DNA from: Crossaster papposus
Taxonomy: Eukaryota; Echinodermata; Asteroidea; Velatida; Solasteridae
DNA: 64,000 nt
NCBI GenBank assembly: GCA_037893245.1
Contig: JBAIAA010000117.1
Span: 558,001 to 622,000, forward strand
Direction: 5' to 3'
A program made the position numbers and the translations under genes. Under the pieces are notes generated by a model, which saw nothing but the letters and a program-made list of their open reading frames with translations, did not search any database and was not told the DNA's origin. This document shows, one piece after another, positions 1 through 14,083 of this stretch (position 1 is the stretch's first letter; the number at the start of each line of letters is the position of its first letter).

Positions 1-2193
1 CTCAATGAGCCTAACAAACACTTCTCGGGTTTTGTTCACCATCAGAACACGAAATGGACTTCCAACGCTCCCAAATGGTCTATAGCGCTCAATGAGCCTA
101 ACAAACACTTTTCGGGTTTTTTCACCGTCAGAACACAAATTAGACTTCCAACGCTCCCAAATGGTCTATAGCGCTCATTTAGCCTAACAAACACTTTTCG
201 GGTTTTTTTCACCGTCAGAACACCAAATGGACTTCCAACACTCCCAAACGGTCTATAGGCCTCAACGAGCCTAACAAACACTTTTCGGTTTTTTTCACCA
301 TCAGCTATAACCCTCAATGAGCCTAACAAACACTTTTCGGTTTTTTTCACCGTCAGAACACAAAATAGACTTCCAACGCTCCCAAATGGTCTATAGAGCT
401 CATTTAGCCTAACAAACACTTTTCGGGGTTTTTTCACCATCAGAACACGAAATGGACTTCCAACGCTCCCAAATGGTCTATAGCGCTCAATGAGCCTAAC
501 AAACACTTTTCGGTTTTTCTCACCGTCAAAACACGAAATGGACTTTCAACACTCCCAAATGGTCTATAGCGCTCATTTAGCCTAACAAACACTTTTCGGG
601 TTTTTTCACCATCAGCTATAGGCTTCAATGAGCCTAACAAACACTTTTCGGTTTTTTTCACCGCCAGAACACCAAATGGACATCCAACGCTCCCAAATGT
701 TGTATAGTGCTCAATGAGCCTAACAAACACTTTTCGGGTTTTTTCAACGTCAGAACACAAAATAGACTTCCAACGCTCCCAAATGGTCTATAGAGCTCAT
801 TTAGCCTAACAAACACTTTTCGGTTTTTTTCACCGCCAGAACACCAAATGGACATCCAACGCTCCCAAATGTTGTATAGTGCTCAATGAGCCTAACAAAC
901 ACTTTTCGGGTTTTTTCACCATCAGCTATAGGCCTCAATGAGCCTAACAAACACTTTTCGGTTTTTTTCACCGTCAGAACACAAAATAGACTTCCAACGC
1001 TCCTAAATGGTATATAGAGCTCATTTAGCCTAACAAACACTTTTCGGGTTTTGTTCACCATCAGAACACGAAATGGACTTCCAACGCTCCCAAATGGTCT
1101 ATAGCGCTCAATGAGCCTAACAAACACTTTTCGGTTTTTTTCACCGTCAGAACACCAAATGGACATCCAACGCTCCCAAATGGTCTATAGAGCTCATTTA
1201 GCCTAACAAAAACTTTTCGGGTTTTGTTCACCATCAGAACACGAAATGGACTTCCAACGCTCCCAAATGGTCTATAGCGCTCAATGAGCCTAACAAACAC
1301 TTTTTCGGGTTTTTTCACCGTCAGAACACAAATTAGACTTCCAACGCTCCCAAATGGTCTATAGCGCTCATTTAGCCTAACAAACACTTTTCGGGGTTTT
1401 TTCACCGTCAGAACTTCAAATGGACTTCCAACACTCCCAAACGGTCTATAGGCCTCAATGAGCCTAACAAACACTTTTCGGTTTTTTTCACCGTCAGAAC
1501 ACAAAATAGACTTCCAACGCTCCCAAATGGTCTATAGAGCTCATTTAGCCTAACAAACACTTTTCGGGTTTTGTTCACCATCAGAACACGAAATGGACTT
1601 CCAACGCTCCCAAATGGTCTATAGCGCTCAATGAGCCTAACAAACACTTTTCGGTTTTTTTCACCGTCAAAACACGAAATGGACTTTCAACACTCCCAAA
1701 TGGTCTATAGCGCTCAATAAGCCTAACAAACACTTTTCGGGTTTTTCCACCGTCAGAACACAAAATAGACTTCCAACGCTCCCAAATGGTCTATAGGCCT
1801 CAATGAGCCTAACAAACACTTTTCGGGTTTTCTTCACCGTCGAACACAAAATAGACTTCCAACGCTCCCAAATGGTCTATAGCGCTTATTTAGCCTAACA
1901 AACACTTTTCGGGTTTTTTCACCATCAGCTATAGGCTTCAATGAGCCTAACAAACACTTTTCGGTTTTTTTCACCGCCAGAACACCAAATGGACATCCAA
2001 CGCTCCCAAATGTTGTATAGTGCTCAATGAGCCTAACAAACACTTTTCGGTTTTTTTCACCGTCAGAACACAAAATAGACTTCCAACGCTCCCAAATGGT
2101 CTATAGAGCTCATTTAGCCTAACAAACACTTTTTGGTTTTTGTTCACCATCAGAACACGAAATGGACTTCCAATACTCCCAAATGGTCGATAG
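1..2193. repeat. Left-edge mixed monomer block related to the 24-mer HOR
   Basis: About 27 monomers without a clean local period. Three copies of the GCCAGAACACC...GTTGTATAG monomer lie near 660-712, 838-889 and 1975-2026. Short 52-bp monomers lie near 301, 612, 921 and 1930. From about 1,580 to 2,030 the order matches part of the 24-mer HOR at about 43,446-43,900 (offset 41,866), including the TTTTTCCACC monomer and the CTTCACCGTCGAAC monomer with its 1-bp deletion. The left end of the window cuts the array, so how far this block extends upstream is unknown. Confidence 0.8.
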
Positions 2194-5100
2194 CGCTCAA
2201 TAAGCGTAACAAACACTTTTCGGTTTTTCTCACCGTCAGAACACCAAATGGACATCCAACGCTCCCAAATGTTCTATAGTGCTCAATGAGCCTAACAAAC
2301 ACTTTTCGGGTTTTGTTCACCATCAGCTATAGGCCTCAATGAGCCTAACACACACTTTTCGGGTTTTTTCACCGTCAGAACACAAAATTGACTTCCAACA
2401 CTCCCAAATGGTCTATAGGCCTCAATGAGCCTAACAAACACTTTTCGGGTTTTTTTCACCGTCAGAACACAAAATAGAATTCCAACGCTCCCAAATGGTC
2501 TATAAGCGCTCATTTAGCCTAACAAACACTTTTCGGTTTTTCTCACCGTCAAAACACCAAATGGACTTTCAACACTCCCAAATGGTCTATGGCGCTCAAT
2601 AAGCCTAACAAACACTTTTCGGGTTTTTTCACAGTCAGAACACAAATTAGACTTCCAACGCTCCCAAATGGTCTATAGAGCTCATTTAGCCTAACAAAAA
2701 CTGTTCGGGTTTTGTTCACCATCAGAACACGAAATGGACTTCCAACGCTCCCAAATGGTCTATAGCGCTCAATGAGCCTAACAAACACTTCTCGGGTTTT
2801 GTTCACCATCAGAACACGAAATGGACTTCCAACGCTCCCAAATGGTCTATAGCGCTCAATGAGCCTAACAAACACTTTTCGGGTTTTTTCACCGTCAGAA
2901 CACAAATTAGACTTCCAACGCTCCCAAATGGTCTATAGCGCTCATTTAGCCTAACAAACACTTTTCGGGTTTTTTTCACCGTCAGAACACCAAATGGACT
3001 TCCAACACTCCCAAACGGTCTATAGGCCTCAACGAGCCTAACAAACACTTTTCGGTTTTTTTCACCGTCAGAACACAAAATAGTCTTCCAACGCTCCCAA
3101 ATGGTCTATAGAGCTCATTTAGCCTAACAAATCCTTTTCGTTTTTTTTCACCATCAGAACACGAAATGGACTTCCACTACTCCCAAATGGTCTATAGAGC
3201 TCATTGAGCCTAACAAACACTTTTCGGGTTTTTTCACCATCAGAACACGAAATGGACTTCCAATACTCCCAAATGGTCGATAGCGCTCAATAAGCGTAAC
3301 AAACACTTTTCGGTTTTTCTCACCGTCAAAACACCAAATGGACTTTCAACACTCCCAAATGGTCTATAGCGCTCAATAAGCCTAACAAACACTTTTCGGG
3401 TTTTTTCACAGTCAGAACACAAATTAGACTTCCAACGCTCCCAAATGGTCTATAGAGCTCATTTAGCCTAACAAAAACTTTTCGGGTTTTGTTCACCATC
3501 AGAACACGAAATGGACTTCCAACGCTCCCAAATGGTCTATAGCGTTCAATGAGCCTAACAAACACTTTTCGGTTTTTCTCACCGTCAGAACACCAAATGG
3601 ACATCCAACGCTCCCAAATGTTCTATAGTGCTCAATGAGCCTAACAAACACTTTTCGGGTTTTTTCACCGTCAGAACACAAAATAGACTTCCAACTCTCC
3701 CAAATGGTCTATAGAGCTCATTTAGCCTAACAAACACTTCTCGGGTTTTGTTCACCATCAGAACACGAAATGGACTTCCAACGCTCCCAAATGGTCTATA
3801 GCGCTCAATGAGCCTAACAAACACTTTTCGGGTTTTTTCACCATCAGAACACAAATTAGACTTCCAACGCTCCCAAATGGTCTATAGCGCTCATTTAGCC
3901 TAACATACACTTTTCGGGGTTTTTTCACCGTCAGAACACCAAATGGACTTCCAACACTCCCAAACGGTCTATAGGCCTCAATGAGCCTAACAAACACTTT
4001 TCGGTTTTTTTCACCGTCAGAACACAAAATATACTTCCAACGCGCCCAAATGGTCTATAGAGCTCATTTAGCCTAACAAATCCTTTTCGGTTTTTTTCAC
4101 CATCAGAACACGAAATGGACTTCCAATACTCCCAAATGGTCTATAGAGCTCATTGAGCCTAACAAACACTTTTCGGGTTTTTTCACCATCAGAACACGAA
4201 ATGGACTTCCAATACTCCCAAATGGTCGATAGCGCTCAATAAGCGTAACAAACACTTTTCGGTTTTTCTCACCGTCAAAACACCAAATGGACTTTCAACA
4301 CTCCCAAATGGTCTATAGCGATCAATAAGCCTAACAAACACTTTTCGGTTTTTTTCACGGTCAAAACACGAAATGGACTTCCAATACTCCCACATGGTCT
4401 ATAGACCTCAATGAGCCTAACAAACACTTTTCGGGTTTTCTTCACCGTCGAACACAAAATAGACTTCCAACGCTCCCAAATAGTCTATAGCGCTCATTTA
4501 GCCTAACAAACACTTTTCGGGTTTTTTCACCATCAGCTATAGGCCTCAATGAGCCTAACAAACACTTTTCGGTTTTTTTCACCGCTAGAACACCAAATGG
4601 ACATCCAACGCTCCCAAATGTTGTATAGTGCTCAATGAGCCTAACAAACACTTTTCGGTTTTTTTCACCGTCAGAACACAAAATAGACTTCCAACGCTCC
4701 CAAATGGTCTATAGAGCTCATTTAGCCTAACAAACACTTTTCGGTTTTTTTCACCGCCAGAACACCAAATGGACATCCAACGCTCCCAAATGGTCTATAG
4801 CGCTCAATGAGCCTAACAAACACTTTTCGGTTTTTTTCACCATCAGCTATAACCCTCAATGAGCCTAACAAACACTTTTCGGGTTTTTTCACCGTCAGAA
4901 CACAAAATAGACTTCCAACGCTCCCAAATGGTCTATAGAGCTCATTTAGCCTAACAAACACTTTTCGGGTTTTGTTCACCATCAGAACACGAAATGGACT
5001 TCCAACGCTCCCAAATGGTCTATAGCGCTCAATGAGCCTAACAAACACTTTTCGGTTTTTTTCACCATCAGCTATAGGCCTCAATGAGCCTAACAAACAC

Positions 5101-5246
5101 TTTTCGGGTTTTTTCACCGTCAGAACACAAAATAGACTTCCAACGCTCCTAAATGGTCTATAGAGCTCATTTAGCCTAACAAACACTTTTCGGGTTTTGT
5201 TCACCATCAGAACACGAAATGGACTTCCAACGCTCCCAAATGGTAG

Positions 5247-8037
5247 CGCTCAATGAGCCTAACTAACACTTTTCGGTTTTTCTCACCGTCAAAACACGAA
5301 ATGGACTTTCAACACTCCCAAATGGTCTATAGCGCTCATTTAGCCTAACAAACACTTTTCGGTTTTTTTCACCGCCAGAACACCAAATGGACATCCAACG
5401 CTCCCAAATGGTGTATAGTGCTCAATGAGCCTAACAAACACTTTTCGGTTTTTTTCACCGTCAGAACACAAAATAGACTTCCAACGCTCCCAAATGGTCT
5501 ATAGCGCTCATTTAGCCTAACAAACACTTTTCGGGTTTTTTTTCACCGTCAGAACACCAAATGGACTTCCAACACTCCCAAACGGTCTATAGGCCTCAAT
5601 GAGCCTAACAAACACTTTTCAAGTTTTTTCACCGTCAGAACACAAAATAGACTTCCAACGCTCCCAAATGGTCTATAGAGCTCATTTAGCCTAACAAACC
5701 CTTTTCGGTTTTTTTCACCATCAGAACACGAAATGGACTTCCAATACTCCCAAATGGTCTATAGAGCTCATTGAGCCTAACAAACACTTTTCGGTTTTTC
5801 TCACCGTCAGAACACCAAATGGACATCCAACGCTCCCAAATGTTCTATAGTGCTCAATGAGCCTAACAAACACTTTTCGGGTTTTGTTCACCATCAGCTA
5901 TAGGCCTCAATGAGCCTAGCAAACACTTTTCGGGTTTTTTCACCGTCAGAACACAAAATAGACTTCCAACGCTCCTAAATGGTCTATAAAGCTCATTTAG
6001 CCTAACAAACACTTTTCGGGTTTTGTTCACCATCAGAACACGAAATGGACTTCCAACGCTCCCAAATGGTAGCGCTCAATGAGCCTAACTAACACTTTTC
6101 GGTTTTTCTCACCGTCAAAACACGAAATGGACTTTCAACACTCCCAAATGGTCTATAGCGCTCAATAAGCCTAACAAACACTTCTCGGGTTTTTTCACCG
6201 TCAGAACACAAATTAGACTTCCAACGCTCCCAAATGGTCTATAGCGCTCATTTAGCCTAACAAACACTTTTCGGGGTTTTTTTCACCGTCAGAACACCAA
6301 ATGGACTTCCAACACTCCCAAACGGTCTATAGGCCTCAATGAGCCTAACAAACACTTTTCAAGTTTTTTCACCGTCAGAACACAAAATAGACTTCCAACG
6401 CTCCCAAATGGTCTATAGAGCTCATTTAGCCTAACAAACACTTTTCCGGTTTTTTTCACCATCAGAACACGAAATGGACTTCCAACGCTCCCAAATGGTC
6501 TATAGCGCTCAATGAGCCTAACAAACACTTTTCGGTTTTTTTCACCATCAGCTATAGGCCTCAATGAGCCTAACAAACACTTTTCGGGTTTTTTCACCGT
6601 CAGAACACAAAATAGACTTCCAACGCTCCTAAATGGTCTATAGAGCTCATTTAGCCTAACAAACACTTTTCGGGTTTTGTTCACCATCAGAACACGAAAT
6701 GGACTTCCAACGCTCCCAAATGGTAGCGCTCAATGAGCCTAACTAACACTTTTCGGTTTTTCTCACCGTCAAAACACGAAATGGACTTTCAACACTCCCA
6801 AATGGTCTATAGCGCTCAATAAGCCTAACAAACACTTCTCGGGTTTTTTCACCGTCAGAACACAAATTAGACTTCCAACGCTCCCAAATGGTCTATAGCG
6901 CTCATTTAGCCTAACAAACACTTTTCGGTTTTTTTTTCACCGTCAGAACACCAAATGGACTTCCAACACTCCCAAACGGTCTATAGGCCTCAATGAGCCT
7001 AACAAACACTTTTCAAGTTTTTTCACCGTCAGAACACAAAATAGACTTCCAACGCTCCCAAATGGTCTATAGAGCTCATTTAGCCTAACAAACCCTTTTC
7101 GGTTTTTTTCACCATCAGAACACAAAATGGACTTCCAATACTCCCAAATGGTCTATAGAGCTCATTGAGCCTAACAAACACTTTTCGGTTTTTCTCACCG
7201 TCAGAACACCAAATGGACATCCAACGCTCCCAAATGTTCTATAGTGCTCAATGAGCCTAACAAACACTTTTCGGGTTTTGTTCACCATCAGCTATAGGCC
7301 TCAATGAGCCTAGCAAACACTTTTCGGGTTTTTTCACCGTCAGAACACAAAATAGACTTCCAACGCTCCTAAATGGTCTATAAAGCTCATTTAGCCTAAC
7401 AAACACTTTTCGGGTTTTGTTCACCATCAGAACACGAAATGGACTTCCAACGCTCCCAAATGGTAGCGCTCAATGAGCCTAACTAACACTTTTCGGTTTT
7501 TCTCACCGTCAAAACACGAAATGGACTTTCAACACTCCCAAATGGTCTATAGCGCTCAATAAGCCTAACAAACACTTCTCGGGTTTTTTCACCGTCAGAA
7601 CACAAATTAGACTTCCAACGCTCCCAAATGGTCTATAGCGCTCATTTAGCCTAACAAACACTTTTCGGGGTTTTTTTCACCGTCAGAACACCAAATGGAC
7701 TTCCAACACTCCCAAACGGTCTATAGGCCTCAATGAGCCTAACAAACACTTTTCAAGTTTTTTCACTGTCAGAACACAAAATAGACTTCCAACGCTCCCA
7801 AATGGTCTATAGAGCTCATTTAGCCTAACAAACCCTTTTCGGTTTTTTTCACCATCAGAACACGAAATGGACTTCCAATACTCCCAAATGGTCTATAGAG
7901 CTCATTGAGCCTAACAAACACTTTTCGGTTTTTCTCACCGTCAGAACACCAAATGGACATCCAACGCTCCCAAATGTTCTATAGTGCTCAATGAGCCTAA
8001 CAAACACTTTTCGGGTTTTGTTCACCATCAGCTATAG
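5247..8037. repeat. 9-mer HOR cluster (740-bp type), four variants
   Basis: Successive units run 5247-6072 (826 bp), 6073-6726 (654 bp), 6727-7466 (740 bp) and 7467-8037 (partial, 571 bp). Each begins with the GAGCCTAACTAACAC monomer after the 82-bp monomer. The 740-bp unit has nine monomers: seven of 86 bp, one of 52 and one of 82, plus four T/G-run bases, which totals exactly 740. The 654-bp unit is an 8-mer; the 826-bp unit is a 10-mer that includes a GCCAGAACACC monomer. Diagnostic members are TTTTCAAG (short G-run), ACAAACCC, and GAGCCTAGCAAAC near 5915, 7309 and 8049. This unit is the apparent ancestor of monomers 5-12 of the 1,690-bp HOR. Confidence 0.9.
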
Positions 8038-8910
8038 GCCTCAATGAGCCTAGCAAACACTTTTCGGTTTTTTTCACCGTCAGAACACAAAATTGACTTC
8101 CAACACTCCCAAATGGTCTATAGGCCTCAATGAGCCTAACAAACACTTTTCGGTTTTTTTTCACCGTCAGAACACAAAATAGACTTCCAACGCTCCCAAA
8201 TGGTCTATAGCGCTCATTTAGCCTAACAAACAATTTTCGGGTTTTTTCACCATCAGCTATAGGCCTCAATGAGCCTAACAAACACTTTTCGGGTTTTTTC
8301 ACCGTCAGAACACAAAATAGAATTCCAACGCTCCCAAATGGTCTATAAGCGCTCATTTAGCCTAACAAACACTTTTCGGTTTTTTTCACAGTCAGAACAC
8401 AAATTAGACTTCCAACGCTCCCAAATGGTCTATAGAGCTCATTTAGCCTAACAACAACTTTTCGGGTTTTGTTCACCATCAGATCACGAAATGGACTTCC
8501 AACGCTCCCAAATGGTCTATAGCGCTCAATGAGCCTAACAAACACTTTTCGGGTTTTTTCACCGTCAGAACACAAATTAGACTTCCAACGCTCCCAAATG
8601 GTCTATAGCGCTCATTTAGCCTAACAAACACTTTTCGGGTTTTTTTCACCGTCAGAACACCAATTGGACTTCCAACACTCCCAAACGGTCTATAGGCCTC
8701 AATGAGCCTAACAAATACTTTTCGGTTTTTTTCACCGTCAGAACACAAAATAGACTTCCAACGCTCCCAAATGGTCTATAGAGCTCATTTAGCCTAACAA
8801 ATCCTTTTCGGTTTTTTTCACCATCAGAACACGAAATAGACTTCCAATACTCCCAAATGGTCTATAGAGCTCATTGAGCCTAACAAACACTTTTCGGGTT
8901 TTTTCACCAT
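8038..8910. repeat. GATCAC module, occurrence 1
   Basis: This stretch contains the ACAACAACTT monomer with GATCACGAAAT (GATCAC at 8482). The variant recurs at 12351, 20682, 25492, 32843, 37885 and 41827, each time among nearly the same neighbours: a CAATTTTCGG 52-bp monomer, a TAGAATTCC monomer ending CTATAAG, then the GATCAC monomer and a CACCAATTGG monomer. This occurrence lacks one 86-bp monomer (CACCAAATGGACTTTC type) that is present just upstream of GATCAC in the copies at 12.2, 20.5, 25.3, 32.7 and 37.7 kb. Confidence 0.85.
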
Positions 8911-11239
8911 CAGAACACGAAATGGACTTCCAATACTCCCAAATGGTCGATAGCGCTCAATAAGCGTAACAAACACTTTTCGGTTTTTCTCACCGTCAAA
9001 ACACCAAATGGACTTTCAACACTCCCAAATAGTCTATAGCGATCAATAAGCCTAACAAACACTTTTCGGGTTTTGTTCACCGTCAGAACACAAAATTGAC
9101 TTTCAACACTCCCAAACGGTCTATAGGCCTCAATGAGCCTAACAAACACTTTTCGGTTTTTTTCACCGTCAGAACACAAAATAGACTTCCAACGCTCCTA
9201 AATGGTCTATAGAGCTCATTTAGCCTAACAAATCCTTTTCGGTTTTTTTCACCATCAGAACACGAAATGGACTTCCAATACTCCCAAATGGTCTATAGAG
9301 CTCATTGAGCCTAACAAACACTTTTCGGCTTTTTTCACCATCAGAACACGAAATGGACTTCCAATACTCCCAAATGGTCGATAGCGCTCAATAAGCGTAA
9401 CAAACACTTTTCGGGTTTTTTCACGGTCAAAACACGAAATGGACTTCCAATACTCCCACATGGTCTATAGACCTCAATGAGCCTAACAAACACTTTTCGG
9501 GTTTTCTTCACCGTCGAACACAAAATAGACTTCCAACGCTCCCAAATAGTCTATAGCGCTCATTTAGCCTAACAAACACTTTTCGGGTTTTTTCACCATC
9601 AGCTATAGGCCTCAATGAGCCTAACAAACACTTTTCGGTTTGTTTCACCGCTAGAACACCAAATGGACATCCAACGCTCCCAAATGTTGTATAGTGCTCA
9701 ATGAGCCTAACAAACACTTTTCGGGTTTTTTCACCGTCAGAACACAAAATAGACTTCCAACGCTCCCAAATGGTCTATAGAGCTCATTTAGCCTAACAAA
9801 CACTTTTCGGTTTTTTTCACAGCCAGAACACCAAATGGACATCCAACGCTCCCAAATGTTGTATAGTGCTCAATGAGCCTAACAAACACTTTTCGGTTTT
9901 TTTCACCGTCAGAACACAAAATAGACTTCCAACGCTCCCAAATGGTCTATAGAGCTCATTTAGCCTAACAAACAATTTTCCGGTTTTGTTCACCATCAGA
10001 ACACAAAATGGACTTCCAACGCTCCCAAATGGTCTATAGCGCTCAATGAGCCTAACAAACACTTTTCGGTTTTTTTCACCATCACCTATAACCCTCAATG
10101 AGCCTAACAAACACTTTTCGGGTTTTTTCACCGTCAGAACACAAAATAGACTTCCAACGCTCCCAAATGGTCTATAGAGCTCATTTAGCCTAACAAACAC
10201 TTTTCGGGTTTTGTTCACCATCAGAACACGAAATGGACTTCCAACGCTCCCAAATGGTCTATAGCGCTCAATGAGCCTAACAAACACTTTTCGGTTTTTT
10301 TCACCATCAGCTATAGGCCTCAATGAGCCTAACAAACACTTTTCGGTTTTTTTCACCGTCAGAACACAAAATAGACTTCCAACGCTCCTAAATGGTCTAT
10401 AGAGCTCATTTAGCCTAACAAACACTTTTCGGGTTTTGTTCACCATCAGAACACGAAATGGACTTCCAACGCTCCCAAATGGTAGCGCTCAATGAGCCTA
10501 ACTAACACTTTTCGGTTTTTCTCACCGTCAAAACACGAAATGGACTTTCAACACTCCCAAATGGTCTATAGCGCTCAATAAGCCTAACAAACACTTTTCG
10601 GTTTTTTTCACCGTCAGAACACAAATTAGACTTCCAACGCTCCCAAATGGTCTATAGCGCTCATTTAGCCTAACAAACACTTTTCGGGTTTTTTGTCACC
10701 GTCAGAACACCAAATGGACTTCCAACACTCCCAAACGGTCTATAGGCCTCAATGAGCCTAACAAACACTTTTCAAGTTTTTTCACCGTCAGAACACAAAA
10801 TAGACTTCCAACGCTCACAAATGGTCTATAGAGCTCATTTAGCCTAACAAACCCTTTTCGGATTTTTTCACCATCAGAACACGAAATGGACTTCTAATAC
10901 TCCCAAATGGTCTATAGAGCTCATTGAGCCTAACAAACACTTTTCGGTTTTTCTCACCGTCAGAACACCAAATGGACATCCAACGCTCCCAACTGTTCTA
11001 TAGTGCTCAATGAGCCTAACAAACACTTTTCGGGTTTTGTTCACCATCAGCTATAGGCCTCAATGAGCCTAACAAACACTTTTCGGGTTTTTTCACCGTC
11101 AGAACACAAAATTGACTTCCAACACTCCCAAATGGTCTATAGGCCTCAATGAGCCTAACAAACACTTTTCGGGTTTTTTTCACCGTCAGAACACAAAATA
11201 GACTTCCAACGCTCCCAAATGGTCTATAGCGCTCATTTA

Positions 11240-11259
11240 GCCTAACAAACAATTTTTAG
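11240..11259 (+). repeat. 19-bp microduplication inside a monomer
   Basis: The segment TTAGCCTAACAAACAAT is repeated with a 19-bp spacing (TAG at 11238 and again at 11257), producing an aberrant 105-bp monomer. The paralogous segment near 35,420 lacks it: the offset between the two copies drops from 24,185 upstream to 24,166 downstream, exactly 19 bp. It is therefore private to this copy and arose after the two segments separated, unless it is an assembly slip. Confidence 0.9.
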
Positions 11260-14083
11260 CCTAACAAACAATTTTCGGGTTTTTTCACCGTCAGAACACA
11301 AAATTGACTTCCAACACTCCCAAATGGTCTATAGGCCTCAATGAGCCTAACAAACACTTTTCGGGTTTTTTTCACCGTCAGAACACAAATTAGACTTCCA
11401 ACGCTCCCAAATGGTCTATAGCGCTCATTTAGCCTAACAAACACTTTTCGATTTTTTTTTCACCGTCAGAACACCAAATGGACTTCCAACACTCCCAAAC
11501 GGTCTATAGGCCTCAATGAGCCTAACAAACACTTTTCAAGTTTGTTCACCGTCAGAACACAAAATAGACTTCCAACGATCCCAAATGGTCTATAGAGCTC
11601 ATTTAGCCTAACAAACCCTTTTCGGTTTTTTTCACCATCAGAACACGAAATGGACTTCCAATACTCCCAAATGGTCTATAGAGCTCATTGAGCCTAACAA
11701 ACACTTTTCGGTTTTTCTCACCGTCAGAACACCAAATGGACATCCAACGCTCCCAACTGTTCTATAGTGCTCAATGAGCCTAACAAACACTTTTCGGGTT
11801 TTGTTCACCATCAGCTATAGGCCTCAATGAGCCTAACAAACACTTTTCGGGTTTTTTCACCGTCAGAACACAAAATTGACTTCCAACACTCCCAAATGGT
11901 CTATAGGCCTCAATGAGCCTAACAAACACTTTTCGGGTTTTTTTCACCGTCAGAACACAAAATAGACTTCCAACGCTCCCTAATGGTCTATAGCGCTCAT
12001 TTAGCCTAACAAACAATTTTCGGGTTTTTTCACCATCAGCTATAGGCCTCAACGAGCCTAACAAACACTTTTCGTTTTTTTTCACCGTCAGAACACAAAA
12101 TAGAATTCCAACGCTCCCAAATGGTCTATAAGCGCTCATTTAGCCTAACAAACACTTTTCGGTTTTTCTCACCGTCAGAACACCAAATGGACTTTCAACA
12201 CTCCCAAATGGTCTATAGCGCTCAATAAGCCTAACAAACACTTTTCGGTTTTTTTCACAGTCAGAACACAAATTAGACTTCCAACGCTCCCAAATGGTCT
12301 ATAGAGCTCATTTAGCCTAACAACAACTTTTCGGGTTTTGTTCACCATCAGATCACGAAATGGACTTCCAACGCTCCCAAATGGTCTATAGCGCTCAATG
12401 AGCCTAACAAACACTTTTCGGGTTTTTTCACCGTCAGAACACAAATTAGACTTCCAACACTCCCAAACGGTCTATAGGCCTCAATGAGCCTAACAAACAC
12501 TTTTCGGTTTTTTTCACCGTCAGAACACAAAATAGACTTCCAACGCTCCCAAATGGTCTATAGAGCTCATTTAGCCTAACAAATCCTTTTCGGGTTTTTT
12601 CACCATCAGAACACGAAATAGACTTCCAATACTCCCAAATGGTCTATAGAGCTCATTGAGCCTAACAAACACTTTTCGGTTTTTTTCACCATCAGAACAC
12701 GAAATGGACTTCCAATACTCCCAAATGGTCGATAGCGCAAAATAAGCGTAACAAACACTTTTCGGTTTTTCTCACCGTCAAAACACCAAATGGACTTTCA
12801 ACACTCCCAAATAGTCTATAGCGATCAATAAGACTAACAAACACTTTTCGGGTTTTGTTCACCGTCAGAACACAAAATTGACTTCCACCACTCCCAAACG
12901 GTCTATAGGCCTCAATGAGCCTAACAAACACTTTTCGGTTTTTTTCACCGTCAGAACACAAAATAGACTTCCAACGCTCCTAAATGGTATATAGAGCTCA
13001 TTTAGCCTAACAAATCCTTTTCGGTTTTTTTCACCATCAGAACACGAAATGGACTTCCAATACTCCCAAATGGTCTATAGAGCTCATTGAGCCTAACAAA
13101 CACTTTTCGGGTTTTTTCACCATCAGAACACGAAATGGACTTCCAATACTCCCAAATGGTCGATAGCGCTCAATAAGCCTAACAAACACTTTTCGGTTTT
13201 TGTTCACCATCAGAACACCAAATGGACTTTCAACACTCCCAAATAGTCTATAGCGATCTATAAGCCTAAAAAACACTTTTCGGGTTTTTTCACCATCAGA
13301 ACACGAAATGGACTTCCAATACTCCCAAATGGTCGATAGCGCTCAATAAGCGTAACAAACACTTTTCGGTTTTTCTCACCGTCAGAACACCGAATAGACA
13401 TCCAACGCTCCCAAATGTTCTATAGTGCTCAATGAGCCTAACAAACACTTTTCGGGTTTTGTTCACCATCAGCTATAGGCCTCAATGAGCCTAACACACA
13501 CTTTTCGGGTTTTTTCACCGTCAGAACACAAAATTGACTTCCAACACTCCCAAATGGTCTATAGGCCTCAATGAGCCTAACAAACACTTTTCGGGTTTTT
13601 TCACAGTCAGAACACAAATTAGACTTCCAACGCTCCCAAATGGTCTATAGAGCTCATTTAGCCTAACAAAAACTGTTCGGGTTTTGTTCACCATCAGAAC
13701 ACGAAATGGACTTCCAACGCTCCCAAATGGTCTATAGCGCTCAATGAGCCTAACAAACACTTCTCGGGTTTTGTTCACCATCAGAACACGAAATGGACTT
13801 CCAACGCTCCCAAATGGTCTATAGCGCTCAATGAGCCTAACAAACACTTTTCGGTTTTTTTCACCGTCAGAACACAAATTAGACTTCCAACGCTCCCAAA
13901 TGGTCTATAGCGCTCATTTAGCCTAACAAACACTTTTCGGGTTTTTTTCACCGTCAGAACACCAAATGGACTTCCAACACTCCCAAACGGTCTATAGGCC
14001 TCAACGAGCCTAACAAACACTTTTCGGTTTTTTTCACCGTCAGAACACAAAATAGTCTTCCAACGCTCCCAAATGGTCTATAG

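Larger units (their letters stand above)
2194..13339. repeat. Super-unit copy 1 (about 11.1 kb), domain A
   Basis: I start the unit at the CGCTCAATAAGCG monomer following GGTCGATAG and preceding a CACCAAATGGACATCC...GTTCTATAG monomer. The same start recurs at 13,340, 22,018 and 28,208. Soon after the start comes the private variant CCTAACACACAC, also seen near 13,490, 22,170 and 28,360. The copy contains, in order, a 3.3-kb segment (to about 5.5 kb), a 740-bp-type HOR cluster (5,247-8,037), a module with the GATCAC variant, a segment with short monomers followed by ACCC (about 9.3-10.3 kb), a second GATCAC module (12,351) and a tail with AAATAGTCTATAG and GATCTATAAG variants (12.8-13.3 kb). 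It is the longest version and serves as the reference for the other copies. Confidence 0.85.

Noticed and set aside
8269-8451. The one plus-strand open frame of 60 codons
   Set aside because: It covers two to three ordinary monomers and exists only because of a local combination of frame-shifting variants. Paralogous segments in other super-units do not preserve it as anything gene-like.
9817-10446. Minus-strand open frame of 209 codons with repeating RKVFVRL and YRPFGSVGS motifs, and some 170 shorter ones like it across the window
   Set aside because: The peptides are translations of the satellite itself. 86 bp is not a multiple of 3, so the frame rotates with each monomer; two frames lack stops and the third ends at a stop. 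Frames open or close with T-run length and with the 52/82-bp monomers. There is no unique sequence, no consistent start context and no codon-level constraint visible.
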